Source of the DNA: CAVSRC01 sp963798195
Lineage (GTDB): Bacteria; Pseudomonadota; Alphaproteobacteria; Rhizobiales; Kaistiaceae
Direction: 5' to 3'
Length of the DNA stretch: 64,000 nucleotides
Assembly (NCBI GenBank): GCA_963798195.1
Contig: CAWCSF010000010.1
Location: 1,178,001 to 1,242,000 of the forward strand
This document shows, piece by piece, positions 55,584-64,000 of the stretch. Under the pieces are notes generated by a model. That model did no database searches and was not told where the DNA came from. It saw only the letters and a list, made by a program, of their open reading frames with translations. Numbering within the stretch: position 1 is the first letter of the stretch; every line of letters starts with the position of its first letter. The translations under genes and the position numbers were made by a program.

Positions 55584-56819
55584 CTAGCCCGCCGCTCCGG
55601 CGCGTTTGCGCGGCCTGGTCGCGAAGGCGGCCAAGAGGGCCAGCACGCATGCCAAGACGATGGGGAACGCGAACAGCGCCAGCTTTTCCCATCCGACCGC
55701 GACATAGAGTTTTCCGGACGAAAAAGAAGCGATGGCAACCGACCCGAATACCAGAAAATCGTTGAGGCCCTGGACCTTGTTGGCCTCTTCCGGACGGTAC
55801 GTCTCGGTGAGCATGGCGGTCGAGCCTATGAACCCGAAGTTCCAGCCGACGCCCAATAGGATCAACGCGATCCAAAAGTTCGCTAGTTCGATGCCCAAAA
55901 GCGCGACAACGCCACATAAGGCCAGCAATGCCATCCCGACCCCGATGACGACTTCCTTTCCAAAACGGGCAATCAGTGAACCGGTCACGAAACTCGGGGC
56001 AAACATCGCCAAGACGTGCCACTGGATGCCCAGGGCCGCATTGTCTTCCCCTAACCCACACCCCACCATCGCCAGCGGCGCCGCGGTCATGAGCAGGCTC
56101 ATCAAGGCGTAGGACCCGACCGCACATACGATGGCCACGATGAAGCGTGGCTGTCTGGCAATCTCGACCAACGGGCGGCCGCCCGAGTGGGTGCCCTCCT
56201 TCGGCTTGCCCCGAGCTCCGCCGCCCAGCAGCGTGAGGATCGCGAGTGCGAGCAGCGCCAGCACGCTCATCGCGAAGAAGCTCCCGGCGAACGGGATCGG
56301 ATCGAAAAGGTTGCGCGTGAAGATCGCGGTTTGGGGACCGATGATCGCGGCTGCGACGCCGCCTGCCAGCACCCAGGATATGGCGCGCGCCCGGAACTCG
56401 GGGCTACCCGCATCGGCCGCCGCGAATCTGTACTGCTGAGCGAACGCGCCGGCAAAGCCGACCAACGCCAATCCCACCGCAAACAACGCGAAAGAGCCGG
56501 CCAGCACCGCCGCTCCGGCGATCAATCCGCCGAGGATGCCGACCCCGCTTCCGCTCATAAAACCAGCCCGCCGGCCGACGCGGCGCATGAGCATGGCGGC
56601 GGGGATCGTTCCCGCCGCCACGCCAATGGTGAACACGCTCACCGGGAGTGTCGCGAGAGACTTGTCCGGGCCCAGGAGATAGGCGCCGGTTAGGCCGCCG
56701 AGACCTATCGCGATGGGCGCAACGGCCCCGCTAAAGGCCGCCGCACCCGCCAGCAGGAGCGCATTGCGCTTCGCTTCCGGCGTCGGGTCACTGATTGCCT
56801 GGACGGAGATTCCGGTCAT
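55584..56819 (-). CDS. MFS transporter, 12-helix
   Basis: 411 aa with about 12 predicted helices. GTIPAAMLMRRVGRRAGFMSG covers the loop 2-3 motif and ARAISWVLAGGVAAAIIGP the helix-5 region. WNFGFIGSTAMLTETYRPEEANKVQGLNDF is shared with a broad class of uncharacterised bacterial MFS proteins. Substrate unknown. Monocistronic, flanked by terminators; 134 bp separate it from the thiL stop upstream. Confidence 0.9.
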   Translation of the reverse strand: MTGISVQAISDPTPEAKRNALLLAGAAAFSGAVAPIAIGLGGLTGAYLLGPDKSLATLPVSVFTIGVAAGTIPAAMLMRRVGRRAGFMSGSGVGILGGLIAGAAVLAGSFALFAVGLALVGFAGAFAQQYRFAAADAGSPEFRARAISWVLAGGVAAAIIGPQTAIFTRNLFDPIPFAGSFFAMSVLALLALAILTLLGGGARGKPKEGTHSGGRPLVEIARQPRFIVAIVCAVGSYALMSLLMTAAPLAMVGCGLGEDNAALGIQWHVLAMFAPSFVTGSLIARFGKEVVIGVGMALLALCGVVALLGIELANFWIALILLGVGWNFGFIGSTAMLTETYRPEEANKVQGLNDFLVFGSVAIASFSSGKLYVAVGWEKLALFAFPIVLACVLALLAAFATRPRKRAGAAG

Positions 56820-56858
56820 GGCGCTGGAATAGTCCTGTGGCGCGTGGATTACACGACA

Positions 56859-56880
56859 AAATTGGCCGGGACGGCCGGCC
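56859..56880 (-). terminator. Possible terminator downstream of thiL
   Basis: On the minus strand GGCCGG/CCGGCC arms (56875-56880 with 56864-56869) with a 5-nt loop are followed by AATTTTG. The short stem and 4-nt U-run make it a weak but well-placed candidate for the end of the rib/nus/thi unit. Confidence 0.4.
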
Positions 56881-56953
56881 TGTTTGACGCAATGTGGGCC
56901 GGACGGAAGTGAACGCGGTCACTCTCGCCGCCTGCAGTGCCCCAAACGAAACG

Positions 56954-57946
56954 TCAGAAGTGGCTGTGACCCATCGCGGAAAGGCGCAGGCGATTTCCGG
57001 TGACGTCGCGAACGATCGGCGCTCCCGGATCCTCCAGAATACGACCGATGCGTGTAACGGGGACGCCGGCATCGCGCGCATCGCTCGCAAAGCGCAGCGC
57101 AGCCAACTCGCCGATGGTTGCAAGAATCTCGTAGTCGTCACCGCCGGTGAGGACCGGTTTCAGCAAGGATCGGTCGGCCGTGACCATCCTGCGGGCCGCA
57201 GCCGACAACGGCACAAGCGCCAATTCAATCTCCGCGCCGACCCCCGAGACTTCGCAGATATGTCCTAAGTCCCCGACAAGACCGTCCGAAACGTCCATGG
57301 CGCTCGTCGCGTGCCGGCGCACGACCGCCGCCAGCGCCATGCGTGGGCGTGGATGCAGGTAGCGGTCGATCAGATGCTTGGTGCCCTTCTCGTCGGTCGT
57401 GGCCTTGCCGAGGCGCAGCGCCAGACCCAAGGCCGCATCGCCGATCGTACCAGAAACAAAGACCGCATCGCCCGGTCGGGCGCCGACCCGCCGAACCATG
57501 CGCCCCTTGGGCACCCGCCCCACTGCGGTCACCGAGACGGTTGTCCCGCCGGAGGCACGGATGGTGTCCCCGCCCAGTAGGCTGACGTCGTATCGCGCCT
57601 GATCGCCCTTCAGCGCCTTGGCGAAGGCGGCAACCCAGTCCTCGTTCCACGACTTCGGCAGGCCGAGCGAAAGCAGGTAGCCGAAGGCCACCGCTCCCTT
57701 GGCGGCAAGGTCGGACAGATTTACCCGCAACGCTTTCCGCGCAATCAACTCCGGCGGATCGTCCGCGAAAAAGTGCACGCCTTCGGCGATCATGTCGGTG
57801 GTGAGAACGAGATCGTCGCCGGGCAGTTGCCGGTAAACGGCTGCATCGTCGGTCAGCTCGAAGGCGCCCGCGTCGGTAGCCAGCGGCCGGAAATAGCGTC
57901 CGATCAGTTCGAACTCGCCCGGCCGTTTCGGCCCCTTCACCGCCAT
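56954..57946 (-). CDS. thiL: Thiamine-monophosphate kinase
   Basis: 330 aa PurM/ThiL fold. FELTDDAAVYR, LTTDMIAEGVHFF and RVNLSDLAAKGA carry the Mg/ATP-binding Asp residues; TSAMDVSDGLVGDLGHI and LTGGDDYEIL complete the active site. It phosphorylates thiamine monophosphate to the pyrophosphate cofactor. The ATG at 57946 is 4 bp after the nusB stop; last gene of the glyA-to-thiL block. Confidence 0.96.
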   Translation of the reverse strand: MAVKGPKRPGEFELIGRYFRPLATDAGAFELTDDAAVYRQLPGDDLVLTTDMIAEGVHFFADDPPELIARKALRVNLSDLAAKGAVAFGYLLSLGLPKSWNEDWVAAFAKALKGDQARYDVSLLGGDTIRASGGTTVSVTAVGRVPKGRMVRRVGARPGDAVFVSGTIGDAALGLALRLGKATTDEKGTKHLIDRYLHPRPRMALAAVVRRHATSAMDVSDGLVGDLGHICEVSGVGAEIELALVPLSAAARRMVTADRSLLKPVLTGGDDYEILATIGELAALRFASDARDAGVPVTRIGRILEDPGAPIVRDVTGNRLRLSAMGHSHF

Positions 57947-57950
57947 TCCG

Positions 57951-58460
57951 TCACGACCCTCCGGCAATCGGAGCGAAATCGCCCGGCCGCAGCGTGCGCG
58001 CCAGCGCGTCCAGCACAGCGTTGACCACGCCGGGAGCATCGTCCTCGAAGAATGCCTTGGCCACGTCGACGTACTCGCTGATGACGACCTTTGACGGGAC
58101 ATCCGTCCGGTTGGCGAGCTCGAAGGCACCGGAACGCAGGATCGCCCGCAGGGTCGCATCGACGCGGCCGAGCGGCCAGCCGGCAGCGAGCGCCTTGTCG
58201 ATGGCCGGGTCCAGTTCCATCTGCTCGCGTACCACGCCCGTGACGATATCGCGGAAGAAGGCCGCATCGGCGAGCCGGTACTGATCGCCATCGACCTCCT
58301 TGCCGAGGCGGTACGCCTCGAACTCGGCGATCACCTCCGGCAATGTCGTGCCGCCGAGATCCATCTGGTAAAGCGCCTGCACGGCCGCGAGCCGGGCCGC
58401 ACCGCGCTGGTTGGCAGGGCGCGCCGCGCGCTCGGCGGGCTTTGGCTGCGTGACGGCCAT
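57951..58460 (-). CDS. nusB: Transcription antitermination protein NusB
   Basis: 169 aa all-helical protein. ARLAAVQALYQMDLGG is the N-terminal signature, and VPSKVVISEYVDVAKAFFEDDAPGVVNAVLD contains the conserved E-Y-V-x-x-A-K and F-V-N-x-x-L-D features. It binds boxA RNA with S10 in rRNA antitermination. The ATG at 58460 starts 1 bp after the ribH stop, so the two are coupled. Confidence 0.96.
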   Translation of the reverse strand: MAVTQPKPAERAARPANQRGAARLAAVQALYQMDLGGTTLPEVIAEFEAYRLGKEVDGDQYRLADAAFFRDIVTGVVREQMELDPAIDKALAAGWPLGRVDATLRAILRSGAFELANRTDVPSKVVISEYVDVAKAFFEDDAPGVVNAVLDALARTLRPGDFAPIAGGS

Positions 58461-58461
58461 C

Positions 58462-58902
58462 TTAAAGTCCAAAGCGCGCGCGGAGCGCGATCATGCGAAG
58501 CGCCGCATCGGCAGCGGCGCCTCCCTTGTTCTGGTCATCCACCCGGGCCCGCGCCCAGGCCTGATCCTCGTTCTCGACAGTGAGGATGCCGTTGCCAACC
58601 GCCAGCGCGTCATCGACGGCGAGATTCATGATGCCTCGCGCCAACTCGTTGGCGACCGTATCGTAGTGCGTGGTCTCCCCGCGAATGACGCAACCGAGAG
58701 CCACGTAGCCGTCGAAATTCGCCCGCCCCGCGTCTACCGCCTCCAGCGCCATCGACAAGGCAGCCGGTATCTCCAGTGCACCGGGCACGGTGATCCGCTC
58801 AAAGGTCGCGCCAGCACGCTCGAGTGCGCCAACCGCGCCGCGCAGGAGTTCGTCGGCAAGGTCGTCGTAAAAACGCGCCTCGATGATCAGGATATGGGGC
58901 AC
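58462..58902 (-). CDS. ribH: 6,7-Dimethyl-8-ribityllumazine synthase
   Basis: 146 aa. VPGALEIPAAL and YVALGCVIRGETTHYD, with the catalytic His in the latter, define lumazine synthase, followed by GNGILTVEN. It condenses 5-amino-6-ribitylaminouracil with dihydroxybutanone phosphate and forms large assemblies. Between ribE (85 bp upstream) and nusB. Confidence 0.97.
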   Translation of the reverse strand: MPHILIIEARFYDDLADELLRGAVGALERAGATFERITVPGALEIPAALSMALEAVDAGRANFDGYVALGCVIRGETTHYDTVANELARGIMNLAVDDALAVGNGILTVENEDQAWARARVDDQNKGGAAADAALRMIALRARFGL

Positions 58903-58987
58903 TCTGGCACTCGAACGTCAGCGGCTTTCAAAACGGGGTCTGAGCAATAGCGCGCGAACCGGCTGTGTCCAGCGGATTCGCCATGTG

Positions 58988-59596
58988 CTAGGCGCCGACC
59001 TCGACCATCCGCGCCACATAGCGGGCGATCGTATCTACCTCGATGTTGACCTGCTCGCCCACCTCGCGTTCGCCCCAGGTGGTGACCTTCAGCGTGTGCG
59101 GAATGAGCAGGCAGTCGAAACGGTCCCCGTAAACGCCGTTGATCGTGAGCGACGTGCCATCGAGCGCCACCGATCCTTTCGGCGCGATGAACCGGGCAAG
59201 TTCATGTGGTGCTTCGAAGGTGAACTTCGTCGTTTCACCGAAATCCTCGCGCGACACGATAGCCGCCAGGCCGTCGACGTGCCCGGCGACAATGTGCCCG
59301 CCGAGTTCGTCGCCCACCCGTAGCGATCGTTCCAGGTTCACGCGCGTGCCGATCGCCCAGTCGCGAACAGTTGTCCGCATCAACGTCTCCGGCGCCGCTT
59401 CCACATCGAAAACAGCTCCCCCGGCCTCGCCGCCATCCTTCGAGACCACCGTCAGGCAAATGCCGCTGCACATAATCGACGCGCCGATGCCGATGGTCTC
59501 AGGGTCATAGGATGAGGCGATCGCGATGCGCCGCACGTCATTGCGTTCGTCGATCCGCACGACCTTGCCGACATCGGTGATGATCCCGGTGAACAT
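58988..59596 (-). CDS. ribE: Riboflavin synthase alpha subunit
   Basis: 202 aa with two lumazine-binding barrels in tandem: MFTGIITDVGKV opens the first, GGHIVAGHVDG the second. The second repeat also has IAPKGSVALDGTSLTING. It dismutates lumazine to riboflavin. 6 bp after the ribD stop; same operon. Confidence 0.96.
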   Translation of the reverse strand: MFTGIITDVGKVVRIDERNDVRRIAIASSYDPETIGIGASIMCSGICLTVVSKDGGEAGGAVFDVEAAPETLMRTTVRDWAIGTRVNLERSLRVGDELGGHIVAGHVDGLAAIVSREDFGETTKFTFEAPHELARFIAPKGSVALDGTSLTINGVYGDRFDCLLIPHTLKVTTWGEREVGEQVNIEVDTIARYVARMVEVGA

Positions 59597-59602
59597 TGAT
59601 CG

Positions 59603-60751
59603 TCACGCCCGCACATAGCGGCGCATGGTGTCTTCGCCCACGATGGCGGTTTCGACCAAACGGTAACGCGGGCTGCGCTCGATTGCTGAAATCGCCGTGC
59701 CGCCGAGGGCGCGGACGCCATTCGGCCCGACGATCACCGGCGCGCGGAACATCACCACTTCGTCGATGAGATCGCCGGAGACCAGCGACGACGCCACCTC
59801 CGCCCCACCCTCTGCAAGCAGACGGGCAAAGCCTTCCTGGGCAAGGGCCTCAAGCGCCTGCCGCAAATCGACGCCGCCGGCCGCCCCATCGACAGCGATG
59901 ATCCTGGCTCCAGCAGCTTCCAGGGCCGCCCGCTGGCTTTCGGGCGCCTGCGGCCCGACTACGACCACCAGCGGCAAATCCCGCGCCGTCTGGACGAGAT
60001 TGGATTCCAGCGATAGTCGTGCGGTCGTGTCGAGGATCACACGCGTCGGCGAACGACCTTCCAGGCCCGGCAAACAAATCGTCAGGCGCGGGTTGTCCAC
60101 CAGCACCGTCCCGATGCCGACCATGACCGTGTCGAAGGTCGTCCGCATCGCCTGTACGGCGGTGAAGGCGTCCTTGCCGGTGATGATCATGCGCTCGCCG
60201 CCGCGCGTGCCGATCATGCCATCGGCTGAGACCGCAAGCTTGAGTGTGACGTGCGGCCGGCCTTTGGTGAGCCGCTGGATATGACCCGAATGCGCGCGCG
60301 CCGCTTCGTCTGCGAGCACGCCGGTGGTCACCGCTATGCCGGCCTCCTCCAGCGCCGCGAGGCCCTTCCCTTGCGTGCGTGGGTCGGGATCGACCATGGC
60401 GGCCACGACGCGGCCGACCTTCGCGTCGATCAGCGCCTGCGTACAGGATTTGACGCGGCCGGTATGGGCGCAGGGCTCCAGCGTCACATACACGGTCGCG
60501 CCTGCGGCGGCGGCGCCCGCGTCCTTGAGCGCCTCCTTCTCGGCGTGCGGCCGCCCACCGACTGCCGTCCAGCCGCGCCCCACCACGATCGGTTCGTCAC
60601 CATCGGTCTTCACGATGATGCAGCCGACCGCTGGGTTAGGCTGCGTGCGCCCGAGATTGCGCCGGCCGAGCCGCAGTGCAGCGGCCATCATCTGCCGGTC
60701 GAGTTCCGGATTGATGACCGGTGTCGGGGTCTTGGCGCGGCGAGCGGACAT
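59603..60751 (-). CDS. ribD: Bifunctional diaminohydroxyphosphoribosylaminopyrimidine deaminase/reductase
   Basis: 382 aa. The N-terminal deaminase carries zinc motifs PHAEKEAL (His-Ala-Glu) and PCAHTGRVKSC (Pro-Cys-x8-Cys); the C-terminal reductase begins TLKLAVSADGMIG and has AEGGAEVASSL for NADPH binding. Two consecutive steps from GTP towards riboflavin. ribA and ribB are not in the window. Starts 8 bp after nrdR. Confidence 0.97.
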   Translation of the reverse strand: MSARRAKTPTPVINPELDRQMMAAALRLGRRNLGRTQPNPAVGCIIVKTDGDEPIVVGRGWTAVGGRPHAEKEALKDAGAAAAGATVYVTLEPCAHTGRVKSCTQALIDAKVGRVVAAMVDPDPRTQGKGLAALEEAGIAVTTGVLADEAARAHSGHIQRLTKGRPHVTLKLAVSADGMIGTRGGERMIITGKDAFTAVQAMRTTFDTVMVGIGTVLVDNPRLTICLPGLEGRSPTRVILDTTARLSLESNLVQTARDLPLVVVVGPQAPESQRAALEAAGARIIAVDGAAGGVDLRQALEALAQEGFARLLAEGGAEVASSLVSGDLIDEVVMFRAPVIVGPNGVRALGGTAISAIERSPRYRLVETAIVGEDTMRRYVRA

Positions 60752-60759
60752 GATGGCGG

Positions 60760-61236
60760 CTACGTCTTCACTACAAGCGCCGGCTGGTCGCCGGACAACT
60801 CGTCGAGCACGGTCTTGAAATCCTCGGCGTCCTTGAAGTTTTGATACACCGAAGCAAAGCGCACGTAGGCGATCTCGTCGAGGCCGCGCAGCCCCTCCAT
60901 CGCCAGCTTGCCGATCGTCTCTGACGGCACGTCGCTCTCGCCAGTGCTCTCCAGCTGCCGCACAATGCCGTTGACCATGCGCTCCACCCGTTCGGGATCG
61001 ACCGTGCGCTTGCGCAGCGCCACCTGAACCGAGCGCATCAGCTTCTCACGATCGAAAGGCACGCGCCGGCCGTTGCGCTTCAGCACCGTCAGCTCGCGCA
61101 GCTGCACGCGCTCGAATGTCGTAAAGCGGCCCCCACAATCCGGGCAAACGCGCCGACGGCGGATCGCGGTGTTGTCCTCGGACGGCCGCGAGTCCTTCAC
61201 CTGCGTATCCGGATTGCTGCAATAGGGACAGCGCAT
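60760..61236 (-). CDS. nrdR: Transcriptional repressor NrdR
   Basis: 158 aa. The N-terminal zinc ribbon MRCPYCSNPDTQVKDSRP...RVCPDCGGRFTTFER has both CxxC pairs; an ATP-cone domain follows (LTVLKRNGRRVPFDREKLMRSV). It represses ribonucleotide reductase genes through NrdR boxes; those targets are not in the window. The glyA-nrdR-ribD order is widespread in alphaproteobacteria. Confidence 0.97.
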   Translation of the reverse strand: MRCPYCSNPDTQVKDSRPSEDNTAIRRRRVCPDCGGRFTTFERVQLRELTVLKRNGRRVPFDREKLMRSVQVALRKRTVDPERVERMVNGIVRQLESTGESDVPSETIGKLAMEGLRGLDEIAYVRFASVYQNFKDAEDFKTVLDELSGDQPALVVKT

Positions 61237-61277
61237 CGCCCGCGTTCGCCTTCAGTGTCCGGAAGCCTGACCGCCGC

Positions 61278-62585
61278 TCACTGGTAGATGGGGAAACGGT
61301 CGGTGAGCGTCCTCACCTTTTGCTTTACCGCCGCCTCAACCAGCGGCGCGGCGCCGTCTTCCGACTGCGCCACTGCATCCAGCACCTCAGCAATCAAATG
61401 TCCGATCTGCCGGAACTCGGCAACGCCGAAGCCGCGCGTAGTGCCCGCCGGCGTTCCCAGCCTTATGCCGGACGTCACGAATGGCTTCTCCGGATCGTAG
61501 GGCACGCCGTTCTTGTTGCAGGTCAGCCCAGCGCGAACCAGCGCCTTTTCGGAGATGTTGCCCTTCAGCCGTTTCGGGCGAAGATCGACCAGCATCAGGT
61601 GGTTGTCGGTTCCACCCGACACGATCTCGAAGCCCGCGCTTTTCAGCGTCTCGGCAAGCGCGCGAGCGTTCTCGACGACGTTGCGGGCATAGACCTTGAA
61701 CTCGGGTCGGAGCGCCTCCCCGAAGGCAACGGCCTTAGCCGCGATGACGTGCATCAGCGGCCCGCCCTGCAGCCCGGGGAAGACCGCCGAATTCACCTTC
61801 TTGGCAATATCCTCGTCGTTGGAGAGGATCAGGCCACCGCGCGGTCCGCGCAGAGATTTATGCGTCGTCGTGGTCGTGACGTGCGCATGCGGAACCGGCG
61901 ATGGATGCACACCACCCGCCACCAGACCCGCGAAGTGCGCCATGTCTACCATCAGGTAGGCGCCGACCGAATCGGCGATCTCGCGGAAGCGCTTGAAATC
62001 CCAGTGGCGCGAATAGGCCGTGGCGCCGGCCAAGATCAGCTTCGGCTTGGCTTCTTCAGCGAGGCGCTGAATCTCGTCGTAATCGAGCAACTGGTCTTCA
62101 CGGCGCACGCCATAGGGCGCCACCTTGAACCACTTGCCCGACATATTCACCGGCGAACCGTGGGTCAGATGTCCCCCGGCCGCGAGATCGAGACCCATGA
62201 AGGTGTCGCCCGGCTGCAGGAGCGCGAGGAAGACTGCCTGGTTCATCTGGCTGCCAGAGTTCGGCTGCACGTTGGCGAAGTTCGCTCCGAACAGTTTCTT
62301 TGCCCGCTCAATCGCCAGCGTCTCGGCGATATCGACGAACTCGCAGCCGCCGTAGTAGCGCTTCCCCGGATAACCTTCGGCATACTTGTTGGTCATCACC
62401 GAGCCCTGCGCCTCGAGCACCGCCTTCGAGACGATGTTTTCCGAGGCGATCAACTCGATCTCGTGCTGCTGGCGGCCAAGTTCCTTGGCGATCGCGTCGG
62501 CGATCTCCGGGTCGGACTCGGCCAGCGAGGCGGAGAAGAACTCGGGCGCGCTGTTGGCGCCGAAGGCGGCGGCGGTCACGGGCAT
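61278..62585 (-). CDS. glyA: Serine hydroxymethyltransferase
   Basis: 435 aa PLP enzyme. EGYPGKRYYGGCEFVD is the substrate-binding segment and VTTTTHKSLRGPRGG contains the PLP lysine. It interconverts serine and glycine with tetrahydrofolate, the main one-carbon source. First gene of the block through thiL; 41 bp precede nrdR. The 134-bp leader holds TATGAT as a possible -10 box but no well-spaced -35. Confidence 0.98.
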   Translation of the reverse strand: MPVTAAAFGANSAPEFFSASLAESDPEIADAIAKELGRQQHEIELIASENIVSKAVLEAQGSVMTNKYAEGYPGKRYYGGCEFVDIAETLAIERAKKLFGANFANVQPNSGSQMNQAVFLALLQPGDTFMGLDLAAGGHLTHGSPVNMSGKWFKVAPYGVRREDQLLDYDEIQRLAEEAKPKLILAGATAYSRHWDFKRFREIADSVGAYLMVDMAHFAGLVAGGVHPSPVPHAHVTTTTTHKSLRGPRGGLILSNDEDIAKKVNSAVFPGLQGGPLMHVIAAKAVAFGEALRPEFKVYARNVVENARALAETLKSAGFEIVSGGTDNHLMLVDLRPKRLKGNISEKALVRAGLTCNKNGVPYDPEKPFVTSGIRLGTPAGTTRGFGVAEFRQIGHLIAEVLDAVAQSEDGAAPLVEAAVKQKVRTLTDRFPIYQ

Positions 62586-62719
62586 ATCGCAGTGTTCCTG
62601 TCAGCGGAAAATAGCCCCAATTCCCGCCTCGTTGCGGGTCGGGAATCCAAACCGGGCTCTATCATAGCGACACGGCGCCCGCCAAGGAAACGGGCGAACG
62701 GCAATCGCGGGAAGAAGCC

Positions 62720-63977
62720 TCAGAGAGGCTGGCCTCCGGCGGCAGCGGTCATCTGGTCGAGACCGTCCAGGTTATAGATGTCATTGCGGAAATTGACGAT
62801 TCCGTCCTCGGTCGCCCAGGCCGTGATGTACGTCCAGTGCAGCGGCACCGGGTTTGTGACCTTGACATCCAGGCGCACAGGATCGCGCAGTTCCTGCTCG
62901 ATCACGTCCGGCGACTGACCTGGCGTGTCCTGAAGAATCCAGAAGATCAGTTCGCGGATATTCTGGATGCGCACGCAACCCGATGAATCGAATCGGTAGT
63001 CGTCGTTGAACAGCCCCTTATGCGGCGTGTCATGCATGTACACGCCGTCAGGGCTCGGGAAATTGATTTTTACGATGCCGAGGGAGTTCTCGTCGCCCGG
63101 ATCCTGCCGGAACATGAACTTGGTGGCTTCGTCGGTCTGCCAGTCGATCTGCTCGGGCGGGACCTCGGTACCCTTCCGATCATAGACGCGGATTCTCCAC
63201 GTCGAAAGATAGGTCGGGTCCTTCTGCATCAGCGGGATCAGATCCTTCTTGATAATGCTGGCTGGCACCGTCCAATAAGGATGGAAGTTGATCTCGGTGA
63301 TCTTCGAATTGACGATCGGCGACGGCCGGTCGACCTTGCCGACCACAGCCGTGTGGCGCTGAACGACAGCGCCATTCTCCACCGCCTCGACTGCCGCGGC
63401 GGGGATGTTCACCATGATGTAGCGCTGGGACTGCTGCTTGCTTGTCAGCACCTTCAGACGCGTCAAATTGGTCGCGAGTTGAGTCAATCGCACCTGGGCC
63501 GGAATATTCAGCGCGTCGAACGTCGTCTGCCCAACCACGCCGTCGGGCTGAATGCCGTGGCGCGCCTGGAAGCGCTTCACTGCGGCATCGACATACGAGT
63601 TCGAAAGATTCCGGCCGTCCAGGGGCCGCCGGCATGTCACCGGCGATGGCGAGGCGCTGGCGCAGAACCGCAACTGCCGGATCGCTGACGCCGATTTTGA
63701 GCTTCTTGTCACTCGGGACCATCGGCCATCCGCCGCGCGCGACAATGTCGGAGTATTCCTGGATCGCAGCCTGCAATGCGCCGACGATTTGCGGCGACAT
63801 CGTCGGTGTCGACGTCCGCACATCCGCGGCGCCAACGGAAGCCGCGTCGAACCCATCGGACCACTCGGTTCCACCGTTTTGCAGAACGTCGGCGATCGGA
63901 TCATTTGCCAAAGCCGGCACCGCAAATCCGGCAAACAGACTTGCCACAACGAGGAGGCGCGTCGGCCAGCGGTGCAA
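62720..63977 (-). pseudogene. L,D-transpeptidase (YkuD domain, YcbB/LdtD-like), frameshifted as sequenced
   Basis: About 418 aa if repaired. A signal peptide (LLVVASLFAGFAVPALA) is followed by an N-terminal region, a PG_binding_1 domain (VKRFQARHGIQPDGVVGQTT) and a YkuD catalytic domain with YMHDTPHKGLF and SSGCVRI, the SSGC form used by YcbB-like enzymes with catalytic Cys. It cross-links peptidoglycan 3-3 or anchors lipoproteins in the periplasm. The frame breaks at a GGGG run (63622-63625); dropping one base joins AGDMPAA to LDGRNLSNSYVD. Signal peptide and catalytic domain are in different frames as sequenced. Confidence 0.85.
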
Positions 63978-64000
63978 TGCCGGTGTGCGATTAGGCGGCG

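Noticed and set aside
58903..60759. FMN riboswitch in front of ribD or ribE
   Set aside because: The gaps are 6-85 bp, too short, and no RFN-element sequence is visible.
62942..62990. Missing His in the L,D-transpeptidase motif (SSGC instead of SHGC)
   Set aside because: The SSGC form is normal in the YcbB/LdtD-like branch, so it is not a defect.

Overview
The window is high-GC alphaproteobacterial chromosome, most likely order Hyphomicrobiales (Rhizobiales). The evidence is gene order and family content. Blocks such as glyA-nrdR-ribD-ribE-ribH-nusB-thiL, YceD-plsX-fabH-ihfA-MerR-tRNA-Pro, aminotransferase-hom-glpX-recJ and rplM-rpsI-argC are familiar from that order. DUF2842, a class I PHA synthase, a K+-independent H+-pyrophosphatase and an EcfG-type stress promoter agree. 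Genus cannot be resolved from sequence reading alone. No phage, transposon, integrase, CRISPR array, toxin-antitoxin module or rRNA was found.

Layout. 0-8.6 kb: two tRNAs (Pro-UGG, Glu-UUC) and mixed accessory and stress genes: a split spermidine-synthase-like/membrane pair, a double cold-shock-domain protein, glyoxalase I, an SDR, an MFS exporter, a universal stress protein, a stand-alone acyltransferase domain, a GFA-type zinc protein and a DUF892 ferritin-like protein under an EcfG-type promoter. 8.6-27.6 kb: core metabolism: recJ, a serine hydrolase, glpX, hom, an aminotransferase, phaC, a lytic transglycosylase, a carboxylesterase, metY, a CoA-binding protein, a porin-like Omp, rplM-rpsI, argC, ctaA and DUF2842. 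27.6-34.7 kb: a compact exopolysaccharide locus (co-polymerase with a degenerate kinase domain, export lipoprotein, GT4, priming transferase, polymerase). 34.8-36.3 kb: pyruvoyl arginine decarboxylase plus agmatinase, which together make putrescine from arginine. 36.4-38.2 kb: an NDH-2-like oxidoreductase fused to a cyclic-nucleotide-binding domain (frameshifted as sequenced).

38.2-47.9 kb is a self-contained catabolic operon. A divergent GntR regulator with a palindromic operator precedes a complete dipeptide-type ABC importer (binding protein, two permeases, two ATPases) and three sugar-acid enzymes: a mandelate-racemase-family dehydratase, a uronate-dehydrogenase-like SDR and an SMP-30 lactonase. 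Together they predict uptake, oxidation, lactone hydrolysis and dehydration of an undetermined sugar or uronic-acid compound.

48-64 kb returns to core genes: tRNA-Pro(GGG), MerR, ihfA, fabH, plsX, YceD, a ubiquinol-cytochrome c chaperone, bamE, hppA, an MFS transporter, then thiL/nusB/rib/nrdR/glyA, and an L,D-transpeptidase at the right edge.

Four genes (cold-shock, carboxylesterase, NDH-2 fusion, L,D-transpeptidase) each carry one extra base at a short homopolymer. The sequence resumes in a correct frame immediately afterwards, which looks more like residual sequencing error than four real pseudogenes.
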